Shown here: positions 55,032-64,000 of the stretch, one piece after another
How positions within the stretch are numbered: position 1 is the first letter of the stretch
Layout: every line of letters begins with the position of its first letter
NCBI GenBank assembly: GCA_028571685.1
Contig: CM053148.1
Location: 89,612,001-89,676,000 of the forward strand
Direction: 5' to 3'
Length of the DNA: 64,000 bases
Origin: Heterohyrax brucei
Lineage: Eukaryota; Chordata; Mammalia; Hyracoidea; Procaviidae
The notes under the pieces: model-generated
Databases searched by the model: none
Told to the model about the DNA's origin: nothing
What the model saw: the letters and a program-made list of their open reading frames with translations, nothing else
Position numbers and translations under genes: made by a program

Positions 55032-57023
55032 ACGAATAACAGACAGAAGAGGAAATCAGTGAACTCAAAAAATTATAATCAAAAGTAAAACATTGACATC
55101 TCTATTATGACAATTTAGTCAAAATTATTAGAAACAAGAATAGTATCATTTTCTATCTTAGTACACAAGCATTAATATGCATATGTGTGTATTATGTTTG
55201 CAAAGTAATTCACATAGCCTAGTCAAACACTTGTCTAAGAGAAACTTTTTATAGAAAAGCTTACATTTTCCAAAAATATGTATGAGAGCTCAGTGAGACT
55301 GAAGTTCAAGATCTACTACACTCATGAATACTTAATGTTCATTATTTCAAGCATATATAAATCCTACTCATTTTGAAACCAATAAAATCACACAAAGTCT
55401 AGCATCAGCATTTCAGTTTGCCTGCTTTTATTCCTGAAAACGTGACAAGAATAAAGTTACCAGAATTTGTTTCTGTTGTTGAACTACATGGTGCTAAAGT
55501 GCTAGAAGTTACGTAAATATTGAAATCTAGGGTAGAAGATAAAGATACAATTTTATACTTTGAGCGAGATTTGGGAACATGAATTTGGTTATATTTTAAA
55601 CTCATCTTGTAGATCTGGGGATTTTATGGAACTCCAGAGACAAACTATGTTTGTTGCTGATCATATTTGTCTTCCAACTGCCCTGTTTAAAAAAGTTTTA
55701 TGACTATTAAATTCTTGGATTATTAATGATAATTCTCAAGCCTCTCAGAAGAATCCTGTTAGGATTATATTTGTGTGTTGCTTTCTTATAGTAGAAAAGA
55801 TATTTTACAACACATATGAATATAATTTCTTTTCTCACTCCTTCCTATAATGCCAGTGCATCTTTCTAAATTTATAATATTAGGCTTTAAAATTACGGTT
55901 TTGGTGACATTTTCCAAAATGCAACAATTGATTTCTCTCCCATATTTATTTGTAGTTCTAGAAGACAACGTTTCCAAGACATCATAGTTATTTTATAAAA
56001 TCTTCCAGGTAAATAGTAATTAATAATCACTACTAGTTAAAGGACAAAAATAAATTCTTGAATCCATGGAATAATACGTCACTGAAATATTTTAAAAATC
56101 AATAGATTACCCACTTTCTCAGTTGTGTGACAGCCTTACCTTGGGGACACGTCAGCTTGGCATCACTACATAGAATGTACGCTTGAATTTTCCTTGGATT
56201 TAAGAAACAGCAATGCAAATTCAAACAGCTTCAGTAATTTTTAGGTAATTATTTTTTCATTTTTGTTATGGAGATTTTAACTCCTAAGAGGTTAGACTGA
56301 TAATTTTTCCTTTATTGCTTTATTTACAAGAAGGAAATCAATAAGAGACAGTAAGAATACAGTTTATGCTAACATAAGATTATTGAGCCCAAAGGGAAGC
56401 TGTGGTGTTCTTGTTATGTGCATGTGCATTTAAACAGGGATGAATTTGTATTAATAATTGTCCAAGAGCTTACATGCTACGCCTATGATCCCTTTTCTAT
56501 ATACTGATTTAAATAAAAAAGAAAACAGATTTTTAACTTGACAAGATTCAAGAATCACTTGCAAATTTAGCCCAATTAATGCATATGAACTTGGATAACT
56601 TGTGATATTTGCAGGGTAGGCAAGATTAGCGTACCTTGGTCAAGAGGGCAATGAGCTCCATTGAGTGCAAGTATTGCTCCAAAGACAAAATTATAAGATT
56701 TAACAGAAATCAACAACAAAATGGGCAATCAGAGTCCAGTTCTACATCCTAGCAGGAAGTATTCCTCTTGAAAATACAAAACTTCTGTTCCATCTTTAAA
56801 TAGTTTCAGGGTGAGGAACACTACAATCCCACTAACTCCAAAGAAGAATTGTGTGTATGGCACTTTGGTGAACTTAGGATACAGTCATCCTTGGGGTTAG
56901 TGGGCAAAGGTTAAAAATATTCTAAGATACAGCTAGGCAAATCAGAATTATAATCCAACCCCACTGGTTAAATATTGAAGAATGCATTATCGTCATTACG
57001 TGGACATGGAAACTAGTAGCAGA
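55032..57023. other. No recognised feature
   Basis: The longest stretch without a repeat that I can name, about 2 kb. No open frame stands out. An ancient repeat or a conserved non-coding element could be present and would need alignment to see. Confidence 0.4.
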
Positions 57024-57125
57024 ACGTCGGAAGCAGTGGTTAGGTGCTCTTGCTTTGACGTCGCACTGCCTGTTTTGCAGTCCAGAACTGTGTGGTCCTG
57101 CAAAAATCACTCTCTTTCTTTGACC
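57024..57125 (+). mobile_element. MIR SINE fragment
   Basis: 'AGCAGTGGTTAGGTGCTCTT' then 'GCACTGCCTGTTTTGCAG' and TGTGTGGTCCTGCAAAAATCAC follow the order of a MIR head and core. Diverged, as expected for this old family. Confidence 0.55.
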
Positions 57126-57187
57126 CTCTTAAGTACAACCATAAAGATTTAGTAGATCATGCAAAATCCTTAAAGCAAGACTTCCAA

Positions 57188-57342
57188 AATGAAACCCAAC
57201 TGGTTGTCTTCAAGCCTATTCCAGCTCATAGCAACCCTACAGGACAGAGTAGAACTGTCTGATGAGGTCTCCAAGGAGCAGCTATTGAATTTGAATTGCC
57301 ACTCCTTTGATTAGGAGCCTTAACTTTTAACCACAGACATGT
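57188..57342 (-). mobile_element. AfroSINE
   Basis: 'CTTCAAGCCTATTCCAGCTC' at the tail, body 'AAGGAGCAGCTATTGAATTT', head worn. Confidence 0.8.
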
Positions 57343-57348
57343 TCTTGT

Positions 57349-57428
57349 TGGTAGGTGCCGCCAACTCTGTTATGACTCATAGGGACCTTTTGCGTAACAG
57401 AACAAAACACTGCCCAGTCCTGGGCCTT
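57349..57428 (-). mobile_element. RTE 3' tail fragment
   Basis: A second, shorter copy of the RTE 3' end ('GGTGCCGCCAACTCTGTTAT', then 'CACTGCCCAGTCCTGGGCC'). It sits directly before the long RTE. Confidence 0.7.
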
Positions 57429-57493
57429 GCACACAGACTTGTTGCTGTTGTTGTTATTAGGTGCCGTTGAGTCAGTTCTGACTCATAGCGACC

Positions 57494-58063
57494 CTATGAA
57501 CAACAGAATGAAATACTGCCCGGTCTTGCGCCACATCCACAATCATTTTTACGCTTAAGCCATTTTTGCAGCCACTGTGTCAATCCACCTTGTTGAGGGT
57601 CTTCTTTTTCTCTGACCCTCCACTCTACCAAGCATGATGTCCTTCTCCAGGGACTGATCCTTCTTGACAACATGTCCAAAGACTGCGTCTTACATCCTTT
57701 GCTTCCAAGGAGCACTCTGGTTATACTTCTTTCCCAAACAGATCCGTTTGTTCTTTCAGCGGTCCGTGATACATTCAACATTCTCCTACAACACGACAAT
57801 TCAAAGGCATCAATTCCTCTTCTGTCTTCTTTGCTCATGGTGCAGCGTTCACATGCATGTGATGTGATTAAAAATATCATTGCTTGGGTCAGGCACACTG
57901 TAGTCTTCAAGGTGATATCTTTACTTTTCAGTACTTGAAAGAGGTCCTTGGTAGCAGATTTTCCCAGTGCAATCTGCTTTTTGATTTCTTGACTACTGTC
58001 CATGGGCACTGATTGTGGACCCAAGTCAAATGAAATCTTTGACAACCTCCATCCTTTCTCCAT
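57494..58063 (-). pseudogene. RTE ORF2 C-terminal frame (189 aa)
   Basis: Open minus-strand frame downstream of the RT. It contains 'WRLSKISFDLGPQSVPMDSS' and the Cys-rich 'FELSCCRRMLNVSRTAERTN', then Trp-rich 'VEWRVREKEDPQQGGLTQWL'. BovB-like elements have such a tail after the RT; its function is not known to me. The upstream connection to the RT frame is broken. Confidence 0.7.
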
Positions 58064-58268
58064 TTATGATGCTGTTGCTTACTGGTCCAGTTGTGAGGAT
58101 TTTTGTTTGCTTGATGGTGAGGTGTGATCCGTACTGAAGGCTGCAGTCCTTGATCTTCATCAGTGTTTCAAATCTTGCTCACTTCCAGCAAGTACGGTGG
58201 TGTTGCAGATTGTTAGTGAGTCGTCCTCCAGTCCTGATGCCTTGTTCTTCTTTGTATAATCCTGCTTC

Positions 58269-58670
58269 TCAGGTTATTTGCTCAGCATACAGATTTAAAA
58301 AGTATGGTGAAATTATGCAACCCTGACGCTCAGCTTTCTTGACTTTAAACCATGCAGTGTCCCCTTGTTCTGTTTGCACAACTGCCTCTTGATCCACGTA
58401 CAGATTCCTTAAGAGCACAATTAAGTGTTCTGAAACTCCCACTCTCCTCAATGGTAGCCATAATTTATTGTGATCTACACAGTCAAATGCCTTTGCATAG
58501 TCAACGAGACACAAGTAAACATCTTTATGGTATTCTCTACTTTCAGCCAAGATCCATCTGATATCAGCAATGATATTCCTGGTTCTACATCTTCTTCTGA
58601 ATCTGGCTTGAATTTCTGGCAGCTCCTTGTCAATACACTGTTGCAATCTCTTTTGAATGACCTTGACCAA
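58269..58670 (-). pseudogene. RTE reverse transcriptase, fingers and palm
   Basis: 'QKRLQQCIDKELPEIQARFR', then 'YLCLVDYAKAFDCVDHNKLW' with the first catalytic Asp, then 'QGCIISPYFLNLYAEQIT' of the conserved QG-SP box. The FADD-type box lies beyond the end of this frame and is lost or shifted. It is the strand counterpart of 17118-17576. Confidence 0.82.
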
Positions 58671-59035
58671 AATTGCACTTGCATGTGATATTACTGATAT
58701 TGTTTGGTAGTTTCAGCGTTCAGTTGGATCACATTTCTTTGGAATGGGCAACAATATTGATCTCATCCAGTCAGTTGGCCAGAGAGCCTCCAGATTTCTT
58801 GGAATAGATGAGTGAGTACTTCCAGCACTGCATCTGTTTGGTGTAATATCTCAATTGATGTTCCATCAATTCCTAGAGCCTTGTTTTTTTCAATGCCTTC
58901 AATACAACTTTGACTTCTTGCTTCAGAACCATTGGCTCCTGATCGTATGCTACCTCTTCAAATGGCATCAACCAGTTCTTTCTGGTACAACGACTGCGTA
59001 TTCCTTCAGTCTTCTTTTAATGCTCCCTAAGTTAT

Positions 59036-59464
59036 TTAATAGCTTCCCTGTAAAACCTTCACTATTGCAACTTGAGGCTTGAATTTTTTCTTCAGTTTCT
59101 TCAGCTTGAAAGATGCAGAATGTGCTCTTTCTTTCTGATTCTCCATTTCCACCTCATTACACATGTTGTTATAATACTTCATCTTGTTTTCTTGAGCTCC
59201 TCTTTGAAATCTGCTGTTTAGGTCTTTTATTTCACCTTTCCTTCCTTTTGCTTTAGCTGCTTGACATTCGAGAGCAAGTTTTTGAGTCTCTGCTGACGTC
59301 CAATTTGGTCTTTTCTTTCTTTCCTGTCTTTTCAATGACCTCTTGCTCTCTTCAGGGATGATGTCTTTGATGTCGTTCCACAATTTGTCTGCTCTGCAGT
59401 CATTAGTGATCAACACATCAAATCTGTTCTTGAGATGGTCTTTAAACTCAGGAGGGATATACAC
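59036..59464 (-). pseudogene. RTE ORF2 linker between endonuclease and RT
   Basis: Basic, coiled-looking segment ('LKRQERKKRPNWTSAETQKL', 'NSRFQRGAQENKMKYYNNMC'), typical of the region between EN and RT in RTE LINEs. Continuous for 142 residues. Confidence 0.7.
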
Positions 59465-59815
59465 AAAGTCATACTTTGGCTCTCATGGTCTTGTTTTGAT
59501 TTTCTTCAGTTTCAATTTGAATTCACATATGAATAATTGATGATCTGTGCCACAGCCAGCACTTGGTCTTGTTCTGACTGTTGATGTAGAGTTTTTCCAT
59601 CGTCTTTTTCCACAGATTTAGTTGATTTGGTTACTGTGTATTCCATCTGGTGAGGTTCATGTGTACAGTCACCATTTGTGTGGGTTAAAAAAGATACTTG
59701 CAATGAAAACATTATTAGTCTTTCAAAATTCTGTCATGCGATCTCCAGCATTATTTCTATCACCAAGGTCACGTTTTCCAACTACCAATCTTTCTTTGTT
59801 TCCAACTTTTGCATT

Positions 59816-60206
59816 CTAGTCACCAGTAATTATCAATGAGTCCTGATTGTGTGTTTGATCCATTTCAGACTGCAGAAGCTGGTAAAACTCTTCAGCCTCT
59901 TCATCTTTGGCCTTAGTGTTTGGTGTGTAAATTTGAATAATAGTCATATTAGCTGGCTTTCCTTGTAGGTGTATGGATATTGTCCTATCACTGACAGCAT
60001 CGTACTTCAGGACAGATCTTAATGTTCTTTTTGATGATGAATGTGACACCATTCCTCTTGAAGTTTTTGTTCCCAGCATAGTAGACGACATGATTGTCAG
60101 ATATGAAATGGCCCAAATCAGTCCATTTCAGCTCACTAATGCCTAGGATGTCAGTGTTTATGTGTTCCATTTCATTTTCGAGAATTCCCGGTTTTCTTGG
60201 ATTCAT
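59816..60206 (-). pseudogene. RTE AP-endonuclease domain, frameshifted
   Basis: Two overlapping frames. The first, 59988-60206, has 'NTDILGISELKWTDLGHFIS' (catalytic Glu). The second, 59816-60091, has 'IIQIYTPNTKAKDEEAEEFY' and 'LIITGD', the start of the GDxN box. The switch of frame near 60030-60090 shows one indel. This domain nicks the target for reverse transcription. Confidence 0.78.
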
Positions 60207-60232
60207 ACTTTGTACAGCTCCTGTCCTGATTA

Positions 60233-60421
60233 CTAATGAATGTTTGTAGCTGTTTCTTTCATTTTGAGTGGTGCTGTATCAGCAAACAAAGATCCGAAAG
60301 ACCTTACTCCATCTGCATCATTAAGGTCAACTCTACTTTGAGGAGCAGCTCTTCCCCGGTCATCTTCCGAGTGCCTTCCTGCCAACCTGGGGGGCTCACT
60401 TTCTGGCACCATATCTGACAA
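60233..60421 (-). pseudogene. Short frame upstream of RTE endonuclease (62 aa)
   Basis: 'MSDMVPESEPPRLAGRHSED' then 'AAPQSRVDLNDADGVRSFGS'. It stops 27 bases before the ATG of the endonuclease frame and is hydrophilic. It may be a remnant of an ORF1 or of the ORF2 N-terminus. I recognise no domain. Confidence 0.35.
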
Positions 60422-60644
60422 GGTTTGGCTGCTATTCAGAAGGTTTTCCCTGGTTAATTCTCTTCAGAAGTAGACTGCCAGGTCCTTCTTCCTAGTCTTT
60501 GTTGATCTGGAAGCTCAACTGAAACTTGTCTACCATAGGTGACCCTGCTGGTATCTACACGCCAGAGGCATAGCTTCCTACATCACAGCAACTAGCATGC
60601 CTCTGCTGACAGACAACTGGGGGCTGCTCACTCCATCTTTACCC

Positions 60645-60957
60645 TCCCTGCCTTGATGCTTGTATCCTTCTTACCTGATGCTGTTACCCTCTTTTACCTC
60701 CTTACCTGATTCTGTTACCATCTTTCCCTGTTACCCATCTTATCTGATGCTAGTATCCTCTGTATCTGATGTTGTTACCCTTCTTATCTGAAGCTGTTAC
60801 CCTTTTGACCTGATGCAGTTATGCTCCTTACCAGATGCTATTTCACTACTTACCTGATGCTCTTACCCTCCTTTCCTGATGTTGGTACCCTCTTTACCTG
60901 ATGCTGTTGCCCTTCTTACCCGATGTTGTTACCCTCCTTACCTGATGCACCTTCTAA
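60645..60957. repeat. Minisatellite of about 21 bp units
   Basis: About 13 imperfect units of the type CTTACCTGATGCTGTTACCC, read on the + strand. It lies directly against the 5' end of the RTE. Individual units vary at several positions. Confidence 0.88.
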
Positions 60958-61285
60958 ATACTGAGTACCTGTTATCTACATAGAGCTCAGTTTTACTCGC
61001 TACTAAACTAACACTTTATTTGAAATAGATCACATTATCATTTCACAAACCATGTAGCATAGGTAATATTACAATCTCCCTTGCAATTATAATGCTATTA
61101 GGACAATGCATCAGACAGTAAAAGCAACGTGCTCAACTCATGTAGAGTGAAAGTAGAAAAGCTAGGATTTGGACTGAGTTTGACTCTGTAGCTATTATAC
61201 CTAAATACTGTATCATATTCCTTGTTATGTTCAGAATTATTCAGATAGCTAGGTAGGTGGGCAGGCATGTAGGTAGGTGGATAGG
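60958..61285. other. No recognised feature
   Basis: Contains a short (GTAGGTAG)-like stretch at about 61248-61285. Confidence 0.4.
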
Positions 61286-61488
61286 GAGCACCCTGGTAAC
61301 ATAATGCTTATGGACTCAGCTGCTAACTGAAAGCTTGACTCTCAAAAATCCACCAGAAGCCTCCCAGGTGAAAGATCTGGCAATGTACTCAAGTAAAGAT
61401 TACGTTTTATAAAACCCATGGGCCTGTTGCACTGTGTCCCATGGGGTCACTACAAGTCAGAATTGACTTGACAGCAACAGCAACGTGT
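61286..61488 (+). mobile_element. AfroSINE, long subtype
   Basis: 'GAGCACCCTGGTAACATAAT' to 'TCAGAATTGACTTGACAGC'. Confidence 0.85.
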
Positions 61489-61989
61489 TTCTGTCATAAT
61501 GAGCCATTCATTATTATATTGATCTTATTTTACATTGTGAATTTGGTCATCATTCACAGTTTTTCTGCACTGCTTATCAAGTCAGGAAGTGAATGTCTAC
61601 AAGCTCTACAGCTCCTGAAGTCTGTGAGTAAACAAAACCTGAACAAAGGAACTAGAATGGTATTAAGGACTCTACACTAGTCCTGCAGCTGGTACTCTGC
61701 TTGGTTTCCCCATAGACATTTTAAAAATAGTGTTTTATTGTGTATTTCGTTAAAGTTTACATAGGAAGTTAGGCTTCTATTTGATAATGTCAGCATTCAG
61801 TGACATTAGTTCAGTTTTTCACAGTAAGTCAACATTCTAACTGTGTTCTGTTTGTTCCATTTTCAGGGCTCTAGTTTCCCTGCCTTTATCCTTTCATCTT
61901 TACTTTAGAGTAAATGTCAATTTTTCTGTCTCATATAGATTTTTTTTTTTTGTAGGAGAGCACAGTTCTTTACGGTAATCATTTCAGCA
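61489..61989. other. Unrecognised; possibly L1-related
   Basis: 'TTTATTGTGTATTTCGTTAA' and following may be an old L1 3'UTR. Not certain. Confidence 0.3.
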
Positions 61990-62744
61990 AAGAATGTTGT
62001 CTAAGTTTACATTGGAATTGCATTGTATCTGCAGATCACTTTAGGTAGAATTGACGTTTTAACTATATTAAGTCTTCAAATTCATGAACACTGAATTTCC
62101 TCCCACTTATACAGGTATCTTTTAGTCTCTTGTATTAGTGTTTTGCAATTTTCCTTGCAAAAGTCTTTCATGTTGCTAGTTAGATTAAATCCTAGGGTTT
62201 TTTTGTTTTTTTTTTTTTTAATTTTTAGGGCTATTGTAAATGGTACTGTTTTTTTTGTTTGTTTGTTTGTTTTTGACTTCTTTGTTAGAGTACTTTTGGA
62301 TAGTATAAACAAACCCAGCTAATTTGCTTCTGTTGATCCAGTACCCTGAAGACCAGACCACACCCTTTGCCACTGAGGTAATTCTGACTCATAGAGTACC
62401 ATGCAATGTTCCTGAATTCTTTCATTAGTCCCAACCATTTTCTTGTGATATCTGTAGGTTTTCATATGTGCAAGAGCATGTCATCTGCGAATAGAGACAA
62501 GTTTTCTTCTTCTTTACTGATTTCTTGGATTCCTTTCTGATTTCCCCAGTTTCCTTCATTAGTCTTTCTTGCTCCAAACTAGACCTGCAGAGCAAAATTG
62601 AATAAGAGTGGTGATAACAGGTGTATTTAACATAACCCTGTTTTCAAAAATGTTGTAAATGTTTCTTCACTGAGGATCATGTTGGCTGTTGGCTTTGCAT
62701 GTATGTCTTTAATTATGTTGAGAAATTTCCCTTCTATTCTTGTT
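61990..62744 (-). pseudogene. Old L1 ORF2 reverse transcriptase remnant
   Basis: The minus strand keeps the order of the L1 RT palm and thumb seen at 19.2-19.8 kb: AACACTAATACAAGAGACTA-type thumb, then 'TCGCAGATGACATGCTCTTG' (the FADD box region), then the QGC/SPLLF region. Many stops and indels. A SINE-tail fragment (62342-62400) is inserted. Much older than copy B. Confidence 0.65.
62342..62400 (-). mobile_element. AfroSINE tail fragment
   Basis: 'TGCCACTGAGGTAATTCTGA' and CTCATAG. The remainder of the SINE is absent. Confidence 0.5.
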
Positions 62745-64000
62745 TGGCTGCTGTTGCCAGGTATCACAGATTTTATTCCAAGTCGTACTAAAACCACGTA
62801 CAACAGAACACTTCACTGCCCCCTCCTAGACTACACCCACAGTCGTTGGTACGCTGGAGCCCACCGTGGCTGGCACTGTGTCCATCCATCCATTTGAGGA
62901 TCTTCTTTTTCACTTATCCTCTACTTTACCAATTATGATGTCCTTCTCCAGGGGCTGGTCTCTCCCGAAAACATATCTGAAACAGGTAAGATGTGTTTTT
63001 TGCCATCCCTGCTTCTAAGGCACACTCTGGTTCTACTTCTTCCAAGACAGATCTGTTTGTCTTCTTGGCAGTCAATGATACATTTAATATTATTCTCTAA
63101 ATCCACAATTCAAAGGCATAATTTTTTCTTCTGTCTTTATTATTCACTATACAGTTTTCTATACATATGATGTGATTGAAAATACCATGGCTTGGATCAG
63201 GTGCACCTTAGTCTTCAAGGTGACATCTTTACTTTTCAACACTTTTAAGAGATCTTTTGCAGCAGATTCACATCAAAATGTGAATCTTGATTTCTTAATT
63301 GCTGCTTCTGTGGATGTTGTTTGTGAATCTAAGTAAAATGAAATCTTTGACAACCTCACAATGTTTTCTCCATTTTCCCTCATGTTGCTTATTGATCTGA
63401 TTATGAGAACTGTTTTCTTGATGTTGTTGTATAATCCATACTGAAGAGTGAGATTTTTTATTTTCATCATAGGTGTTTCAAGTCCTTTATGCTTGGAGCA
63501 AGCAAGGTTGTGTCATTTGGATAACCCAGCTCGTTAATGAGTACTGCTCCAATCCTGATGCCTCATTCTTCTTCCTCTAGTCCAGCATCTCAGATAATTT
63601 GTTCAGCATAAACGTTGAATAGGTTTGGTGAAAGGATACAACCCTGACACCATTCCTGATTTTACATAGTTCAGTGTCTCCTTGCTCTGTTCAAAGGACT
63701 GCCTCCTGGTCTGTATACATATTCTTTATGAGCACAATTAAGTGTTTGACGTTCCCACTCTCTGCAACATTACCAATGTTTTGTTATGATCCACACAGTT
63801 AGATGCCTTTGCATACTCAATGAAACACCAGTAAACACCCCTTTGGCATTCTCTCCTATCACCCAGGATCCATCTGACACCAGCTGTGGTAGCCCTGGTT
63901 CCACATCTTCTTCTGAATCCAGCTTGAATTTCTGGCAGTTCCCTGTTTATATAGTGCTGCATTCATTTCTGAATGATCTTCAGCAACATCTTGCTGGCAT
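62745..64000 (-). mobile_element. Second RTE LINE, more diverged, cut by the window end
   Basis: Collinear with 57.45-58.70 kb: 'ATGTCCTTCTCCAGGGGCTG', 'CACTCTGGTTCTACTTCTTC', 'TTCTTGGCAGTCAATGATAC' and so on. It continues past 64000. Confidence 0.8.
63738..63962 (-). pseudogene. RTE reverse transcriptase fragment
   Basis: 'MQHYINRELPEIQAGFRRRC' and 'YWCFIEYAKASNCVDHNKTL': the RTE palm start, with the catalytic Asp changed to Glu (IEYAKA) and the following Phe to Ser. Inactive. Confidence 0.78.

Larger units (their letters stand above)
57441..60640 (-). mobile_element. RTE (BovB-like) LINE, near full length
   Basis: A 3.2 kb minus-strand element, about the full size of BovB-type RTEs. The 3' tail (TTGTTGCTGTTGTTGTTATT) is at 57441. 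The 5' part reaches a minisatellite at about 60.64 kb. Order from 5': upstream frame, AP endonuclease, linker, RT, C-terminal region. Several frame changes show it is inactive. The RTE pieces at 0.32, 17.1-22.6 and 62.75 kb are from the same or a related family. Confidence 0.88.

Noticed and set aside
1-64000. CRISPR array, bacterial operon, rRNA or origin
   Set aside because: Base composition and repeat content are mammalian; the regular repeats present are microsatellites or minisatellites without unique spacers.

Overview
The window is AT-rich mammalian intergenic DNA packed with transposable elements. About forty copies or fragments of one tRNA-derived SINE occur on both strands. They share an A/B-box head, a body around 'CTCCTTGGAAACTCT' and a tail around 'GAGTCGGATCCGAC'. 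This is the AfroSINE family of Afrotheria, and with the BovB-like RTE elements and their long-3'UTR L1s it points to an afrotherian, most likely an elephant. The species is inferred from repeats recalled from memory, not proven. I found no convincing exon of a host gene.

Layout: 0-2.4 kb is mostly unrecognised sequence with an RTE tail and a TA/TG microsatellite. 2.46-7.42 kb is a class II (betaretrovirus-like) endogenous retrovirus in + orientation. It has a 5' LTR, a Lys-type primer binding site, a splice donor, an uninterrupted gag, a pro region (dUTPase, protease, G-patch) and pol up to RNase H. Both -1 frameshift signals survive. A TAG interrupts pro, and everything 3' of RNase H is gone, replaced by an AfroSINE. 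8.07-8.56 kb is a solo LTR-like element, with three more copies at 27.8, 33.35 and 39.7 kb. 8.65-13.56 kb is an L1 on the minus strand with both ends and target-site duplications, but its ORF2 reverse transcriptase has been deleted. 17.1-22.6 kb is an RTE on the + strand split by a 4 kb minus-strand L1. 24.05-25.40 kb is a 5'-truncated + strand L1 with a clean target-site duplication.

From 26 to 57 kb the DNA holds scattered SINEs, older L1 3' ends, mariner-type DNA transposon remnants (16.4, 29.3, 29.7-30.6 and 38.3 kb), a candidate LTR inserted in a SINE (37.0 kb), two inverted repeats (34.4-34.6 and 43.5-44.2 kb) and a decayed MaLR-type provirus (45.1-48.1 kb). 57.44-60.64 kb is a near-full-length minus-strand RTE, followed directly by a minisatellite of about 21 bp units. 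61.99-62.74 kb is old L1, and a second, more diverged RTE runs off the window end.

The elements relate as layers of insertion. The RTE 3' tail and the SINE 3' tail are nearly the same sequence, which fits RTE machinery mobilising the SINE. The retrovirus looks among the youngest elements: its gag is open and its LTR keeps dense CpG.
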